A stretch of DNA of 64,000 nucleotides from Planctomycetia bacterium. Lineage in GTDB: Bacteria > Planctomycetota > Phycisphaerae > UBA1845 > UTPLA1. The translations under genes were made by a program, and so were the position numbers. The stretch covers positions 1,736,001 to 1,800,000 of the forward strand of contig JABTTW010000001.1 of NCBI GenBank assembly GCA_015075745.1, in the 5' to 3' direction. Below the pieces are notes generated by a model that ran no database searches, was not told the origin of the DNA, and was given only the letters and a program-made list of their open reading frames with translations. Positions within the stretch are counted from its first letter, which is position 1, and the number at the start of each line of letters is the position of its first letter. Of this stretch, positions 1 to 8,067 are shown in pieces.

Positions 1-431
1 TGTCAGCGGCGGGTGAACACTTCGTGCGAGCCCCCGCGGCAGAGGCCGGGCTGACCAAGCCTGAGATTCGCGTTCTTTCCGCCGAGATGGGCCTTCCCAC
101 GCACGACAAGCCGGCCGGCCCGTGTCTTTCCAGTCGCGTGCAATACGGCGAATCGATCACCCCGGAAAAGCTCCGTATGATCGAAGCGGCGGAGACGATG
201 CTCCACGATCTGGGCTTTCGGGAGTGCCGCGTTCGGCACCACGACAAGCTTGCGCGAATCGAGGTCCCCGCCGGACAGATCGAGCGGTTGGCATCACCCG
301 ACTTGCGAATGAAGGTCGACGCGGCATTCCGCGAACTCGGCTACCAGTACGTCTGCATCGACATCCGCGGCTTTCGCAGCGGGAGCATGAACGAAGTGAT
401 CGCATTCGGCGTCAAACAATTGGCGACGTAA
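1..431 (+). CDS. larE: ATP-dependent sacrificial sulfur transferase LarE, C-terminal part (5' end outside window)
   Basis: LarE belongs to the PP-loop ATP pyrophosphatases and donates sulfur to the nickel-pincer cofactor of lactate racemase. Only the last ~143 codons are present; the frame is open from base 3 with no start in view, so the gene enters from the left. The visible part shows the family's C-terminal pattern: KPAGPCLSSRVQYGE with its conserved Cys, then the GFRECRVRHHDKLARIEV stretch typical of the LarE C-terminal domain. The N-terminal ATP-binding PP-loop must lie upstream. It converges on the endonuclease V gene with 3 bp between stops. No larB or larC is visible here, so the cofactor pathway cannot be confirmed. 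The call is confident from motif order. Confidence 0.88.
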   Translation, partial: SAAGEHFVRAPAAEAGLTKPEIRVLSAEMGLPTHDKPAGPCLSSRVQYGESITPEKLRMIEAAETMLHDLGFRECRVRHHDKLARIEVPAGQIERLASPDLRMKVDAAFRELGYQYVCIDIRGFRSGSMNEVIAFGVKQLAT

Positions 432-434
432 CCT

Positions 435-1142
435 TCAGCTCTCGTCCGACGGCGACTCCGCCTTCCCTATCTCGGCCTTCAGTTTCGCCACGAGTTGATC
501 CGCCAGTCGCGTCGGCTGCGGGAGCCGAAATCCTGCGTGACACCAGATCGCCGTCTTGACCGCCTCGATCAGTGTGATGCGATGGCCCACGCTGACGAAG
601 ACCGGCTTGAATTGCTCGTGCGTTCGAACGATGCGGCCGATGAGTTCGCCCTTATCCAGCATGGGCGAATTCGCGCCGCGCTGTTTCGTCGGCTCTCGAT
701 ACTCCCCGCAGAGCAGGCTCTTGGCGCATCCGAAAGTCGGGCGATCGAGAAACAACCCCACGTGACAAGCCAGACCCATGCGCCTCGGATGCGCCAATCC
801 GTGTCCGTCGAGCATGAATACGTCCGGCTCACAGCGGATGCGACGGGCCGCGGCGATAATCGCAGGGGCCTCACGAAAACTCAGCAGGCCGGGCACATAG
901 GGAAAACTTACCGGTCTGACGACGTGCGTCGTCTCCAAAACCGAACGCGTGCCGAGATCCCAGACAACCCAGCACGCGACAATGCGCTTTTCCGAATCTA
1001 TGAATGCACAATCTGCGCCGGCGACCAGCCGGGGACGCCTGCCGATCGGTTCGATCACCACGGCATCGGCCAGATCGCGCTGGATCGCCACGGCCCGCGC
1101 GGGCGTAACGTTCCATCGGTGGAGAGCACGCGGCAGCTTCAT
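435..1142 (-). CDS. nfi: Endonuclease V (deoxyinosine 3' endonuclease)
   Basis: Predicted DNA repair enzyme that cleaves the second phosphodiester bond 3' to deoxyinosine. The 235-residue length fits the family. The catalytic set is visible: Asp44 in GADCAF, the PYVPGLLSFRE segment with the wedge Tyr82 and Glu91, and Asp112 in LDGHGLAHPRR, followed by the conserved GLACHVGL. The spacing resembles E. coli Nfi (Asp35, Glu89, Asp110). The ATG at 1142 has GAGGAG about 13 nt upstream, a loose ribosome site. It converges with larE and stands alone, so it is probably monocistronic. Confidence 0.95.
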   Translation of the reverse strand: MKLPRALHRWNVTPARAVAIQRDLADAVVIEPIGRRPRLVAGADCAFIDSEKRIVACWVVWDLGTRSVLETTHVVRPVSFPYVPGLLSFREAPAIIAAARRIRCEPDVFMLDGHGLAHPRRMGLACHVGLFLDRPTFGCAKSLLCGEYREPTKQRGANSPMLDKGELIGRIVRTHEQFKPVFVSVGHRITLIEAVKTAIWCHAGFRLPQPTRLADQLVAKLKAEIGKAESPSDES

Positions 1143-1274
1143 GCAGCCATCGTATCTCCTCGCTTCTCAACTGCGTAGGAGGCCGCCGATTCAGGTCCTG
1201 ATTGTTTCTCCCCGTCGGGACGAATATCATTAAGGTGGAAGAACAGGTTTCGTCATCCCACCCGGCCGATTTGC

Positions 1275-4200
1275 ATGAACCCCCTTCCTACTCAATCGCT
1301 GCGTTTCGGGCTTGCCGCGGTGATGCTGCTGGCGCTTCCGGTTCGCGCCGAGCTGATCAAGCTCAAGGGCAAGGAAACGATCGCCTGTCGGGTCATCGAA
1401 ACGACTGATCTTGAGACGAAAGTGATCACCTCGGAATCCGGCGAGCGCCGAGAACTGGTGATCCCAAATCAATCGATCGTCAAACGAATTCACGGTTCCG
1501 AGGAAATCGCCAGCATCGAGACAAATCGCAGCGCCGCCAGTCTTTCCGACTGGGCTGCTTCTTACTACCACGCAAGTTTGGAGATGCTGGCGAAACGCTG
1601 CATCCGCGGAGCGCTGGCTCTCAAACCACAGATGGGGGCCAAACCTCGCACCAGGGCGGCAGGGGCAGGTCGCAAGGTCGGAGACTTTGTCAGTTTCTGG
1701 AACCGCATCGTTCTGCAGGCCAGAGCCGATGCGGCCAAAACCCGGGATGTCGCGGAACACCTGGTTGTCGCCAAATGGGCGAAGGAAGCCGGCCTCAATG
1801 AGGACGCCGCTTACTACCTCCGAAAAGCGTGGAGCATGGCTCCGGACTCCGTCGAGGCCGGTCGCCTGGCCGTCGATTGGGGCGTGTCGCTTGAGCGATG
1901 GCTGCAGGTAGACCTGACGACCGCGCTCGATCAGCCGCTGCTGAAGGAATCGATTCAGGATGGGCAGGATCAGGTCACTGCCGAGGCGGAGAAGGAGTTC
2001 ATCGTCATCCCGCTGCGATACGCCCCGACCCTGTTCGCCGGCGAAATGAACAAGTCTTCCTCCACCACCCTGGCTCGCAATTCGCTGAAGGGAAAAAGCG
2101 GACGCGGATATTACGGTCTGCGACTTATTACCGCGGAAACGAATCGCCTCAACGTCGACGGCGCCGATCAGAACCCGATCTACGAACGAATGGCCATCAA
2201 ACCGCGAGAAGGTCGCGATCGAATGATCGAGCTCCGCGATCACCTCGGGCCTCGTGTCTCCACACAAGCCGAGGGAGACGGCCAAAAGTCCAACCGGTCG
2301 GCCAAGCAGCCGCGACTTCGGTCTCGTCCAATCGCGAAGGTCGCCACGGGATGGATCGGTCTGGTCCTGGAAGTCCCGCGACAGTCGAACACCTTGAAAC
2401 TCGAATGGGCCCGCGGCGGCGAAGACTTGCTTGATCTGGCGTTTATCCGGAGATGTCAGTCCTCGTCGCCTGAAGTCGTGCGATCGCCGACGGCAAATGG
2501 AGACAGCGCCAACGCCATCGGCGGTTGGGCGAGCAATCAGGGCATCCGATCGGCGCTGACTCACGTAGGCGGCGCCTCGCCTTCGATGGCTGCGCTGGCG
2601 ATCGAATGGCTGCTTCGTATCCGGCTGGAGTTGGAAGTCCGGACCGGTGATGAGGCGGACGCTGACCTCGAGGATTTCGCGTCCGCGGTCGACGGTGCGA
2701 TCATCCGTGCCGGGGCGCGGTCTGAGGAACAGGTCCGCGTCTCCGCATGGCGATACTTTTCGACACATGCATCGCGCTCGCGCATGACGCCTTCGGCCCA
2801 GGCCATGCGGGAACTTCGTCGCGGACCGGTCGAGCTTCAGCGGAACTGGAACCGCATCGTGCTGTGCGCCCTGGTGGAGGGTCCGTGCGGCATGTGGTGG
2901 GAATCGCCGTCGCCGATTCAGCACGTCAAGGCAACCGAGGCGGGCGACGACCGACTGACGGCGGTCCAGATATGTGCCGCGAGTATTTCGGAGGCGCTGC
3001 TCGGATCGAACGACGTGCTTGTCTGCGCCGAGGCGATGGACCGCCTGATGGGCCTGCCGACCGCGGCGACCGACTGGCGATTTCTCAAGGAGGCCTCGCT
3101 CGCCTCGCAGCGTCTGGCACTGGAGCGCATTCACGACCTGCCGGACCCGGCCTCGCAGAGGCGGCTGATTCAGGCGCTGGTTCTCAGCGCAGCGCCGGAA
3201 CTTGCCCATGATCTCTCGGAGGCAGCGCGCGAAATCGAGATGCATGCCGGCCAGACGGGCGCGGAGCTCCTTCGGCAATGGGACTCGCTGTCTCAGGCGG
3301 AACAGAAAGTCGCATTTCTCAGCTCGCTGGGCGGCCTGAGTCTTGGTAACAGCATTTACGGGCCGCGCTTCAACGACATGATCAGCCAGGCCGTCCGGGA
3401 GGACCGCGCAATCCGCGAGGCGGCATGGCGGCTGTGTATCAACCAGCTTCGGTTCCGCAACGAAAACCTGGGAGTCGAATACTTCACGAGCAGGGGCGCT
3501 ACGAGCAGGGCATCCAACCTGATGGGCCACGGACCGTTTCCGATGCTTCTTGACAACGAGTCGAACGACCCGCTGATTCGAGTCGCGACCGATGCACTGC
3601 AGCGCGGTTCTTCTGACGTGAGTTACGCGGCGGCCCGGGCGCTGATTGAGCTCGGCTACGCCGATGAAGTCGTCCGGGCGTTGCTGAGCGATCAGATGGA
3701 TCCGGAAACGAGAAAGGCCCGGCTTGAGCGCATGCTGGCCGATTCGGAGATCAACCGGACCGACGCGTTTGTCGCGATGATGTCCGGCCTTTTGAAGCCC
3801 GGCGCGGCGGATTGCAGTTTGTCGATTCTCAATCATCTCCGCGAGCTGCTCCTGACGATGCCGCCGGAGGAGATGTGGCGGTTCCGCCTGGCGATCAAGG
3901 CGGGCGCAGATTTCGAGGCGATGGATGAACTGGGGCAGCGGCTCGACCCGACCGGCGCGAACAGCGTCAATCGGCTGATGCGGCTTACGGGACACTTTAC
4001 GCAACAGGACGTGCAGCGACTTCGCAAGGCGAGCGGCGCCGCGGCGCGGTCGGAGGCGCTGGCGGAAATCAACCTGCGCGGCGGATGTCGTGTCGATGGC
4101 GATTACAAGGCGCTGGCGATCATCTCGACGACCAGCCAGATTCCACTGACTGCTGAAGAGGGATCCTCCGGGAAATCCAGGGCGCTGCGGTGGTCGCACC

Positions 4201-4757
4201 CTCAGCGGGTGACACTGGTCATGCCGCCGGTTCGACTTCGGTCCGCGGAGTTTGACGATACTTACGAGGTCTATTGGGGCCCCAAGTCGATCGGGCAGGG
4301 ACGGGTGCTGGAAGTCTCGCTGCCGGTCAGGGCTTCGCGGGCTTATTACCCGCTGCTGCGATCGAATCTGGAGTGGTGGGCGGTTTCCGGGGTAAGTCCG
4401 GAGGAGGAGAGCGGGAGCGGACCGCCGGTTTTTGGGCCGCCGAGGTTTCAAAGTCGAAAGGTTTTGAAGACTCAAAGTGCCGGGACAATGACACTTCAGA
4501 TCGGCGAATATCTCAACCGGGGAATTCGGGACGCCCGCGTGTTTCCGGCGGCCGAACTGGATGACCTGGTTCCGCCATCGTTGTCGATCACGCTTCGGTC
4601 GTGCGTTTTCAGCAGCTACGCCGGGACGACGGTGACGATTCAGCCGGGGATGACGCCGGCGAAGGAAGGCGACGTTCCGCAGGTGAAGTCGAATCCCGGG
4701 CCGCGCCATCTGTCGAATATCCTGCTCGTCTTGGAGCGGGATATGGGCGAGAACTGA
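1275..4757 (+). CDS. Very large secreted protein of unknown function
   Basis: I do not recognise this 1160-residue protein. It starts with a clear Sec signal (hydrophobic residues ~10-24, ending PVRA), so it is probably periplasmic or outer-surface. Right after the signal comes a short basic/beta segment beginning ELIKLKGKETIACR, a style often seen in planctomycete proteins with an SH3-like N-terminus. Residues ~90-220 look helical and tetratrico-like (alternating Ala/Leu with WAKEAGLNEDAAYYLRKAW). The middle ~650-950 is Ala/Leu/Arg-rich and helical, possibly HEAT-like. The last ~200 residues look beta-rich. No catalytic motif is evident. No strong ribosome site precedes the ATG. A 1636-codon open frame on the other strand is a GC-driven shadow. 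Confidence 0.7.
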   Translation: MNPLPTQSLRFGLAAVMLLALPVRAELIKLKGKETIACRVIETTDLETKVITSESGERRELVIPNQSIVKRIHGSEEIASIETNRSAASLSDWAASYYHASLEMLAKRCIRGALALKPQMGAKPRTRAAGAGRKVGDFVSFWNRIVLQARADAAKTRDVAEHLVVAKWAKEAGLNEDAAYYLRKAWSMAPDSVEAGRLAVDWGVSLERWLQVDLTTALDQPLLKESIQDGQDQVTAEAEKEFIVIPLRYAPTLFAGEMNKSSSTTLARNSLKGKSGRGYYGLRLITAETNRLNVDGADQNPIYERMAIKPREGRDRMIELRDHLGPRVSTQAEGDGQKSNRSAKQPRLRSRPIAKVATGWIGLVLEVPRQSNTLKLEWARGGEDLLDLAFIRRCQSSSPEVVRSPTANGDSANAIGGWASNQGIRSALTHVGGASPSMAALAIEWLLRIRLELEVRTGDEADADLEDFASAVDGAIIRAGARSEEQVRVSAWRYFSTHASRSRMTPSAQAMRELRRGPVELQRNWNRIVLCALVEGPCGMWWESPSPIQHVKATEAGDDRLTAVQICAASISEALLGSNDVLVCAEAMDRLMGLPTAATDWRFLKEASLASQRLALERIHDLPDPASQRRLIQALVLSAAPELAHDLSEAAREIEMHAGQTGAELLRQWDSLSQAEQKVAFLSSLGGLSLGNSIYGPRFNDMISQAVREDRAIREAAWRLCINQLRFRNENLGVEYFTSRGATSRASNLMGHGPFPMLLDNESNDPLIRVATDALQRGSSDVSYAAARALIELGYADEVVRALLSDQMDPETRKARLERMLADSEINRTDAFVAMMSGLLKPGAADCSLSILNHLRELLLTMPPEEMWRFRLAIKAGADFEAMDELGQRLDPTGANSVNRLMRLTGHFTQQDVQRLRKASGAAARSEALAEINLRGGCRVDGDYKALAIISTTSQIPLTAEEGSSGKSRALRWSHPQRVTLVMPPVRLRSAEFDDTYEVYWGPKSIGQGRVLEVSLPVRASRAYYPLLRSNLEWWAVSGVSPEEESGSGPPVFGPPRFQSRKVLKTQSAGTMTLQIGEYLNRGIRDARVFPAAELDDLVPPSLSITLRSCVFSSYAGTTVTIQPGMTPAKEGDVPQVKSNPGPRHLSNILLVLERDMGEN

Positions 4758-4809
4758 ATCCCAATTGGGCCGAACCGAGCCGAATTCCGTGAGCCACCGC
4801 GAATACGCG

Positions 4810-5142
4810 TCATTCGGCGCTGGGGCCCTGGCCGGAGACGGTTCGCTCCTCGACGACGTCCCACTCATTGGCGATGGCGTACTCGATGACGGCCTCGGCC
4901 AGGGTGAGCATATCGACACGGGCGGCTGAGCCGCCGAATTTGACCATCGGGGCCGAGACGACGCGGATGAGATGACGTCCAATATCGACGATGTCGTATC
5001 TGGGCAACGGATAGTGTCGCATGGCTTGCTCGAGCTGCTCGCACTGCATGGAGCCGGCCGCGGTGAGCCAGATGAAGGCCTGTTCGGTGTCCACTGTCTT
5101 CCACCATTTCGCGTCACGCGGTTGGTTTTGTTCCTGAGCCAT
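4810..5142 (-). CDS. Conserved-looking small protein of unknown function (110 aa)
   Basis: I cannot assign a family. The protein has no signal peptide or membrane segment, is mildly acidic and looks like a compact soluble alpha/beta domain (KWWKTVDTEQAFIWLTAAGS near the start, LAEAVIEYAIANEWDVVEER near the end). It is accepted as a gene because a near-perfect ribosome site (GGGGAGGAAAC) directly precedes the ATG at 5142 and its codon use matches the neighbours. Its 5' side opens onto the repeat block at 5.2-7.1 kb, so it may be the last ordinary gene before that block. Confidence 0.6.
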   Translation of the reverse strand: MAQEQNQPRDAKWWKTVDTEQAFIWLTAAGSMQCEQLEQAMRHYPLPRYDIVDIGRHLIRVVSAPMVKFGGSAARVDMLTLAEAVIEYAIANEWDVVEERTVSGQGPSAE

Positions 5143-5393
5143 GACGTTTCCTCCCCCAGGTCGTCCTTTTGATCCTGACCGGCGGCGATCTGGCCGCAGC
5201 GGTCGAACTCGTCGGATTCTAGGGAGGGGTTTTGCGGAATATCAACCTCGCTGTAGGTCCGAAATGTGCGTTTGGCTGTGATGTTTCGCGGGCGCCTTGG
5301 GATCGCGTGAAAACGTGAGTACCTCGGGCGGGCTGGTGGTCGGTCGGCGAGCGGCGAACCGCTTCGGGGCCCGGCGCGGGAAGCGAGAATATC

Positions 5394-6117
5394 GAAGGTG
5401 ACATAAGGTGACACAGGCCTCGCGGAGATGGTGCCAACGCTTGTGGTGGGCGTGGGTTGGGGTGGTTCGCGATTTGGGTGGTTTTCTTGGCGGAAACGTC
5501 GAAACGTCGAAACGTCGAAATGGTGCGCGGCGGCGGGGTTGCGCGGGGGCATTCGAGAGGGTCCAGGAAAATGCAGAGGCGGCGGTGCTGATTGCGTCGG
5601 CGGTTGGCGTTGAATGCGATTGGGATCCGGATTTTCTGGTACCGCTTGCTGACGCGCGCGGCTCGGATTGGGGGGCCGGCGACGTTTGCGTAAATCCTGC
5701 AAAAGCGAAGGTGACATAAGGTGACACAGGCCTCGTGGGGATGGTGCCAACACTTGTGGTGGGCGTGGGTTGGGGTGGTTCGCGATTTGGGTGGTTTTCT
5801 TGGCGGAAACGTCGAAAAGTCGAAACGTCGAAACGTCGAAATGGTGAGCGGCGGCGGGGTTGCGCGGGGGCATTCGAGAGGGTCCAGGAGAATGCAGAGG
5901 CGGCGGTACTGATTGGGTCGGCGGTTGGTGTTGATTGCGATTGGGAGTCCGGATTTTCTGGTACCGCTTGCTGACGCGCGCGGCTCGGATCGGGGGCGCG
6001 GCGTTCGTGGAAGTCTTGCAGAATCGAAGGTGACATAAGGTGACACAGGCCTCGCGGAGATTGTGGCAACGCTTGTGGCGGGCGTGGGTTGGGGTGGTTC
6101 GCGATTTGGGTGAAAAA
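5394..6117. repeat. Three tandem copies of a ~315-bp repeat unit
   Basis: Copies begin at 5394, 5707 and 6026 (periods 313 and 319 bp) with a gaaggtgacataaggtgaca head. The third copy breaks off near 6112. Each full unit carries GGTGACA twice three bases apart, a run of gtcgaaac octamers (three in copy 1, four in copy 2), and a gcttgctgacgcgcgcggc tail. Copies are nearly identical, differing by small indels and substitutions. Long minus-strand open frames here are Pro/Arg/Thr-rich and follow the repeats, so I treat them as non-coding. Confidence 0.85.
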
Positions 6118-6315
6118 TGAGCGACACAGGGCTGGGACATGAGGCCTGGGGCTTGCGGTTTGGAGGATGTGCGATTCGTTCATTGCGTGCATCTTTTTTG
6201 AGCGTGTTGGGTTCGAGCTCTATTGGCAAATACTTGCTCGACGTGCGCGCCTTTTTCTTTGGGGGTTGGCGGTTACGCGGAAGATGACGCCGATGGGGAT
6301 GTCGGGCGCTACGTC

Positions 6316-6810
6316 GTCACCCACAAGGGGTGACGCTACGGATGGGGGGCGGGCGGCGCTGCGGAACGGGCGCGCGCGGTGCTGCGGATGGGGCGGCGGG
6401 CGGTTACGCGGGAGATGACGCCGATGGGGATGTCGAGCGTTACTTCGTCACCCACAAGGGGTGACGCTACGGATGGGGGGCGCGCGGCGCTGTGGATGGA
6501 GGGTGTGCGGTTACGCGGAAGAGGATGCCGATGGGGATGTCGGGCGTTCCTTCGTCACCCACAAGGGGTGACGCTACGGATGGGGGGCGCGCGGTGCTGC
6601 GGATGGGGCGGCGTGCGGTTACGCGGGAGATGACGCCGATGGGGATGTCGGGCGTTACTTCGTCACCCACAAGGGGTGACGCTACGGATGGGGGGCGCGC
6701 GGTGCTGCGGAACGGGCGCGCGCGGTGCTGCGGATGGAGGGTGTGCGGTTACGCGGGAGATGACGCCGATGGGGATGTCGAGCGTTACTTCGTCACCCAC
6801 AAGGGGTGAC
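6316..6810. repeat. Array of five palindromic elements (REP-like) in a larger repeated unit
   Basis: The 19-mer gtcacccacaaggggtgac (7-bp stem GTCACCC/GGGTGAC, loop acaag) occurs at 6316, 6447, 6554, 6662 and 6792, always followed by gctacggatggggggc. Spacings are 131, 107, 108 and 130 bp. The intervening DNA is itself repeated (versions of gatgacgccgatggggatgtcg), so this is a duplicated REP-type cluster and not a CRISPR array. No transposase of the REP-associated type is in the window. Confidence 0.85.
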
Positions 6811-7125
6811 GCTACGGATGGGGGGCGCGCGGCGCTGTGGATGGGGTGCGTGCGGCGCTGCGGATGGGGGGCGGGGGTGGTTTTTTCGTGGAGAGCGCGG
6901 GCGACGTCGTGGGGAGTGGGTTGGTGCGGCGTCGCCAAACGGCAAGCCGCGGTGGGGGTCGCGCGGACATCGGATCGGCGCGGGGTGGGTTGGTGGGCCG
7001 TCGCCAACCCACTTCGCTTCGCTCCATGGGCAAGCCGGCAAGCCGTGGTGGGGGTGCGCGCGGGGGTGGGGATTTCGTATGATGCTGCGGGTGGGGTTGG
7101 TGCGGCGCGGGATGGAGAGATTGAT

Positions 7126-8064
7126 TTGACGGTCATTCTGGAAGCGTCGGGCCTTCGGGTGGAATACGGGAAGACCGTTGCGCTGGATGATTTTTCGCTG
7201 AGCCTGCGCGGGGGGGACCTGCTGGGGATGATCGGGCCGAACGGAGCGGGGAAGACGACGAGCCTGAAGGCGATCGCGGGTTTGCAGCCGATTGCGGCGG
7301 GGCGCGTTCAGGTGATGGGCGAGACGATCGAGCCGGGGAACGTGGGGGCGATCTCGCGGATCGGCTTCGCGCCGGATACGCCGCCGGTCTATGAAGAGAT
7401 GAACGTGGAAGATTTTCTGCGGTTCATCGGCAAGGCGTACCGGCTTCAGGATGAAGAGATTGAGGAGAGAACGGGCTTCTGGCTGGAGCAGCTTTGGCTG
7501 ACTGACAAGCGGACTTCGAAGATCAAAGCGCTGTCGCGGGGAATGCGACAGCGGCTGACGGTGGCACGAACGCTTCTGCCGAACCCGACGTTGGCGCTGT
7601 TGGATGAGCCGGCGGCTGGGCTGGACCCTGCGGGGCGGGTTCAGTTTCGAAAAATGCTGGGGAGCCTTCGCGATCAGGGGAAGGCGCTGATTGTGAGTTC
7701 GCACATTCTCGCGGACCTGCACGAGTACTGCACCCACATCGCGATCATGGAGGGCGGCAAGCTCAAGCAGTTCGGGACAGTCGCGCAGGTGGTGGGCGGG
7801 AGCGAGGACAATCGGTGCCTTTACCATGTCACCCTGGCGCGGGTGGAGCCGGACGCCGGGCGGATACTGGCTGAGATTCCTTCGCTGACGCATATCGAGG
7901 TTCATGGGCGGGAGATTTCGTTTGAGTTCGAGCACGATGACACGGCCGCGGCGGACCTCCTTGCGCGATTGATGCGCGCGGGGCTGACGGTGGCGAGCTT
8001 TAGCCCGACGGATCATGACCTGGAGCAGGCGTATCTTCGGACGGGCATCAAGCAGGTGGATTAG
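7126..8064 (+). CDS. ABC-2 type transporter, ATP-binding protein
   Basis: Predicted cytoplasmic ATPase that powers the membrane partner encoded next. Walker A is at residues 37-45 (GPNGAGKTT), the signature at 136-142 (LSRGMRQ, a variant of LSGGQ), Walker B with Asp160-Glu161 (ALLDEP), and an H-loop in SSHILADLHE. The length of ~312 residues is usual for ABC-2 ATPases with a short C-terminal extension. I choose the TTG at 7126 because GGAGAG lies six bases upstream and homology begins right after it; the frame stays open far upstream only through repeat DNA. The stop is 3 bp from the permease start, so the two form an operon. The substrate is unknown. Confidence 0.9.
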   Translation: MTVILEASGLRVEYGKTVALDDFSLSLRGGDLLGMIGPNGAGKTTSLKAIAGLQPIAAGRVQVMGETIEPGNVGAISRIGFAPDTPPVYEEMNVEDFLRFIGKAYRLQDEEIEERTGFWLEQLWLTDKRTSKIKALSRGMRQRLTVARTLLPNPTLALLDEPAAGLDPAGRVQFRKMLGSLRDQGKALIVSSHILADLHEYCTHIAIMEGGKLKQFGTVAQVVGGSEDNRCLYHVTLARVEPDAGRILAEIPSLTHIEVHGREISFEFEHDDTAAADLLARLMRAGLTVASFSPTDHDLEQAYLRTGIKQVD

Positions 8065-8067
8065 ACG

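Larger units (their letters stand above)
5143..7125. other. Gene-free repeat block, ~2 kb
   Basis: I see no credible gene here. The block holds the 315-bp tandem repeats, the REP-like array and, at about 6910-7080, two copies of a third element (gccgtcgccaa/ggcaagcc followed by a G-rich gtggtgggggt stretch). Open frames in all six readings are artefacts of high GC and repetition. The right edge merges into the leader of the ABC ATPase gene. Confidence 0.7.

Noticed and set aside
1230..6140. 1636-codon open frame on the minus strand
   Set aside because: It lies opposite a real secreted-protein gene and runs on into the repeat block. Its product is Arg/Pro/His-rich without domains; it is a GC-driven shadow.
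5219..6229. Long proline-rich minus-strand frames in the repeats
   Set aside because: They repeat with the DNA unit, carry no start signal and look like translation of non-coding repeats.
6316..6810. Possible CRISPR array
   Set aside because: The intervals between the 19-mers are themselves repeats of each other, spacings are 107-131 bp, and no cas gene is present.
6676..7125. N-terminal extension of the ABC ATPase
   Set aside because: The 150 extra codons encode repeat DNA with low-complexity residues; family similarity begins at the TTG at 7126.
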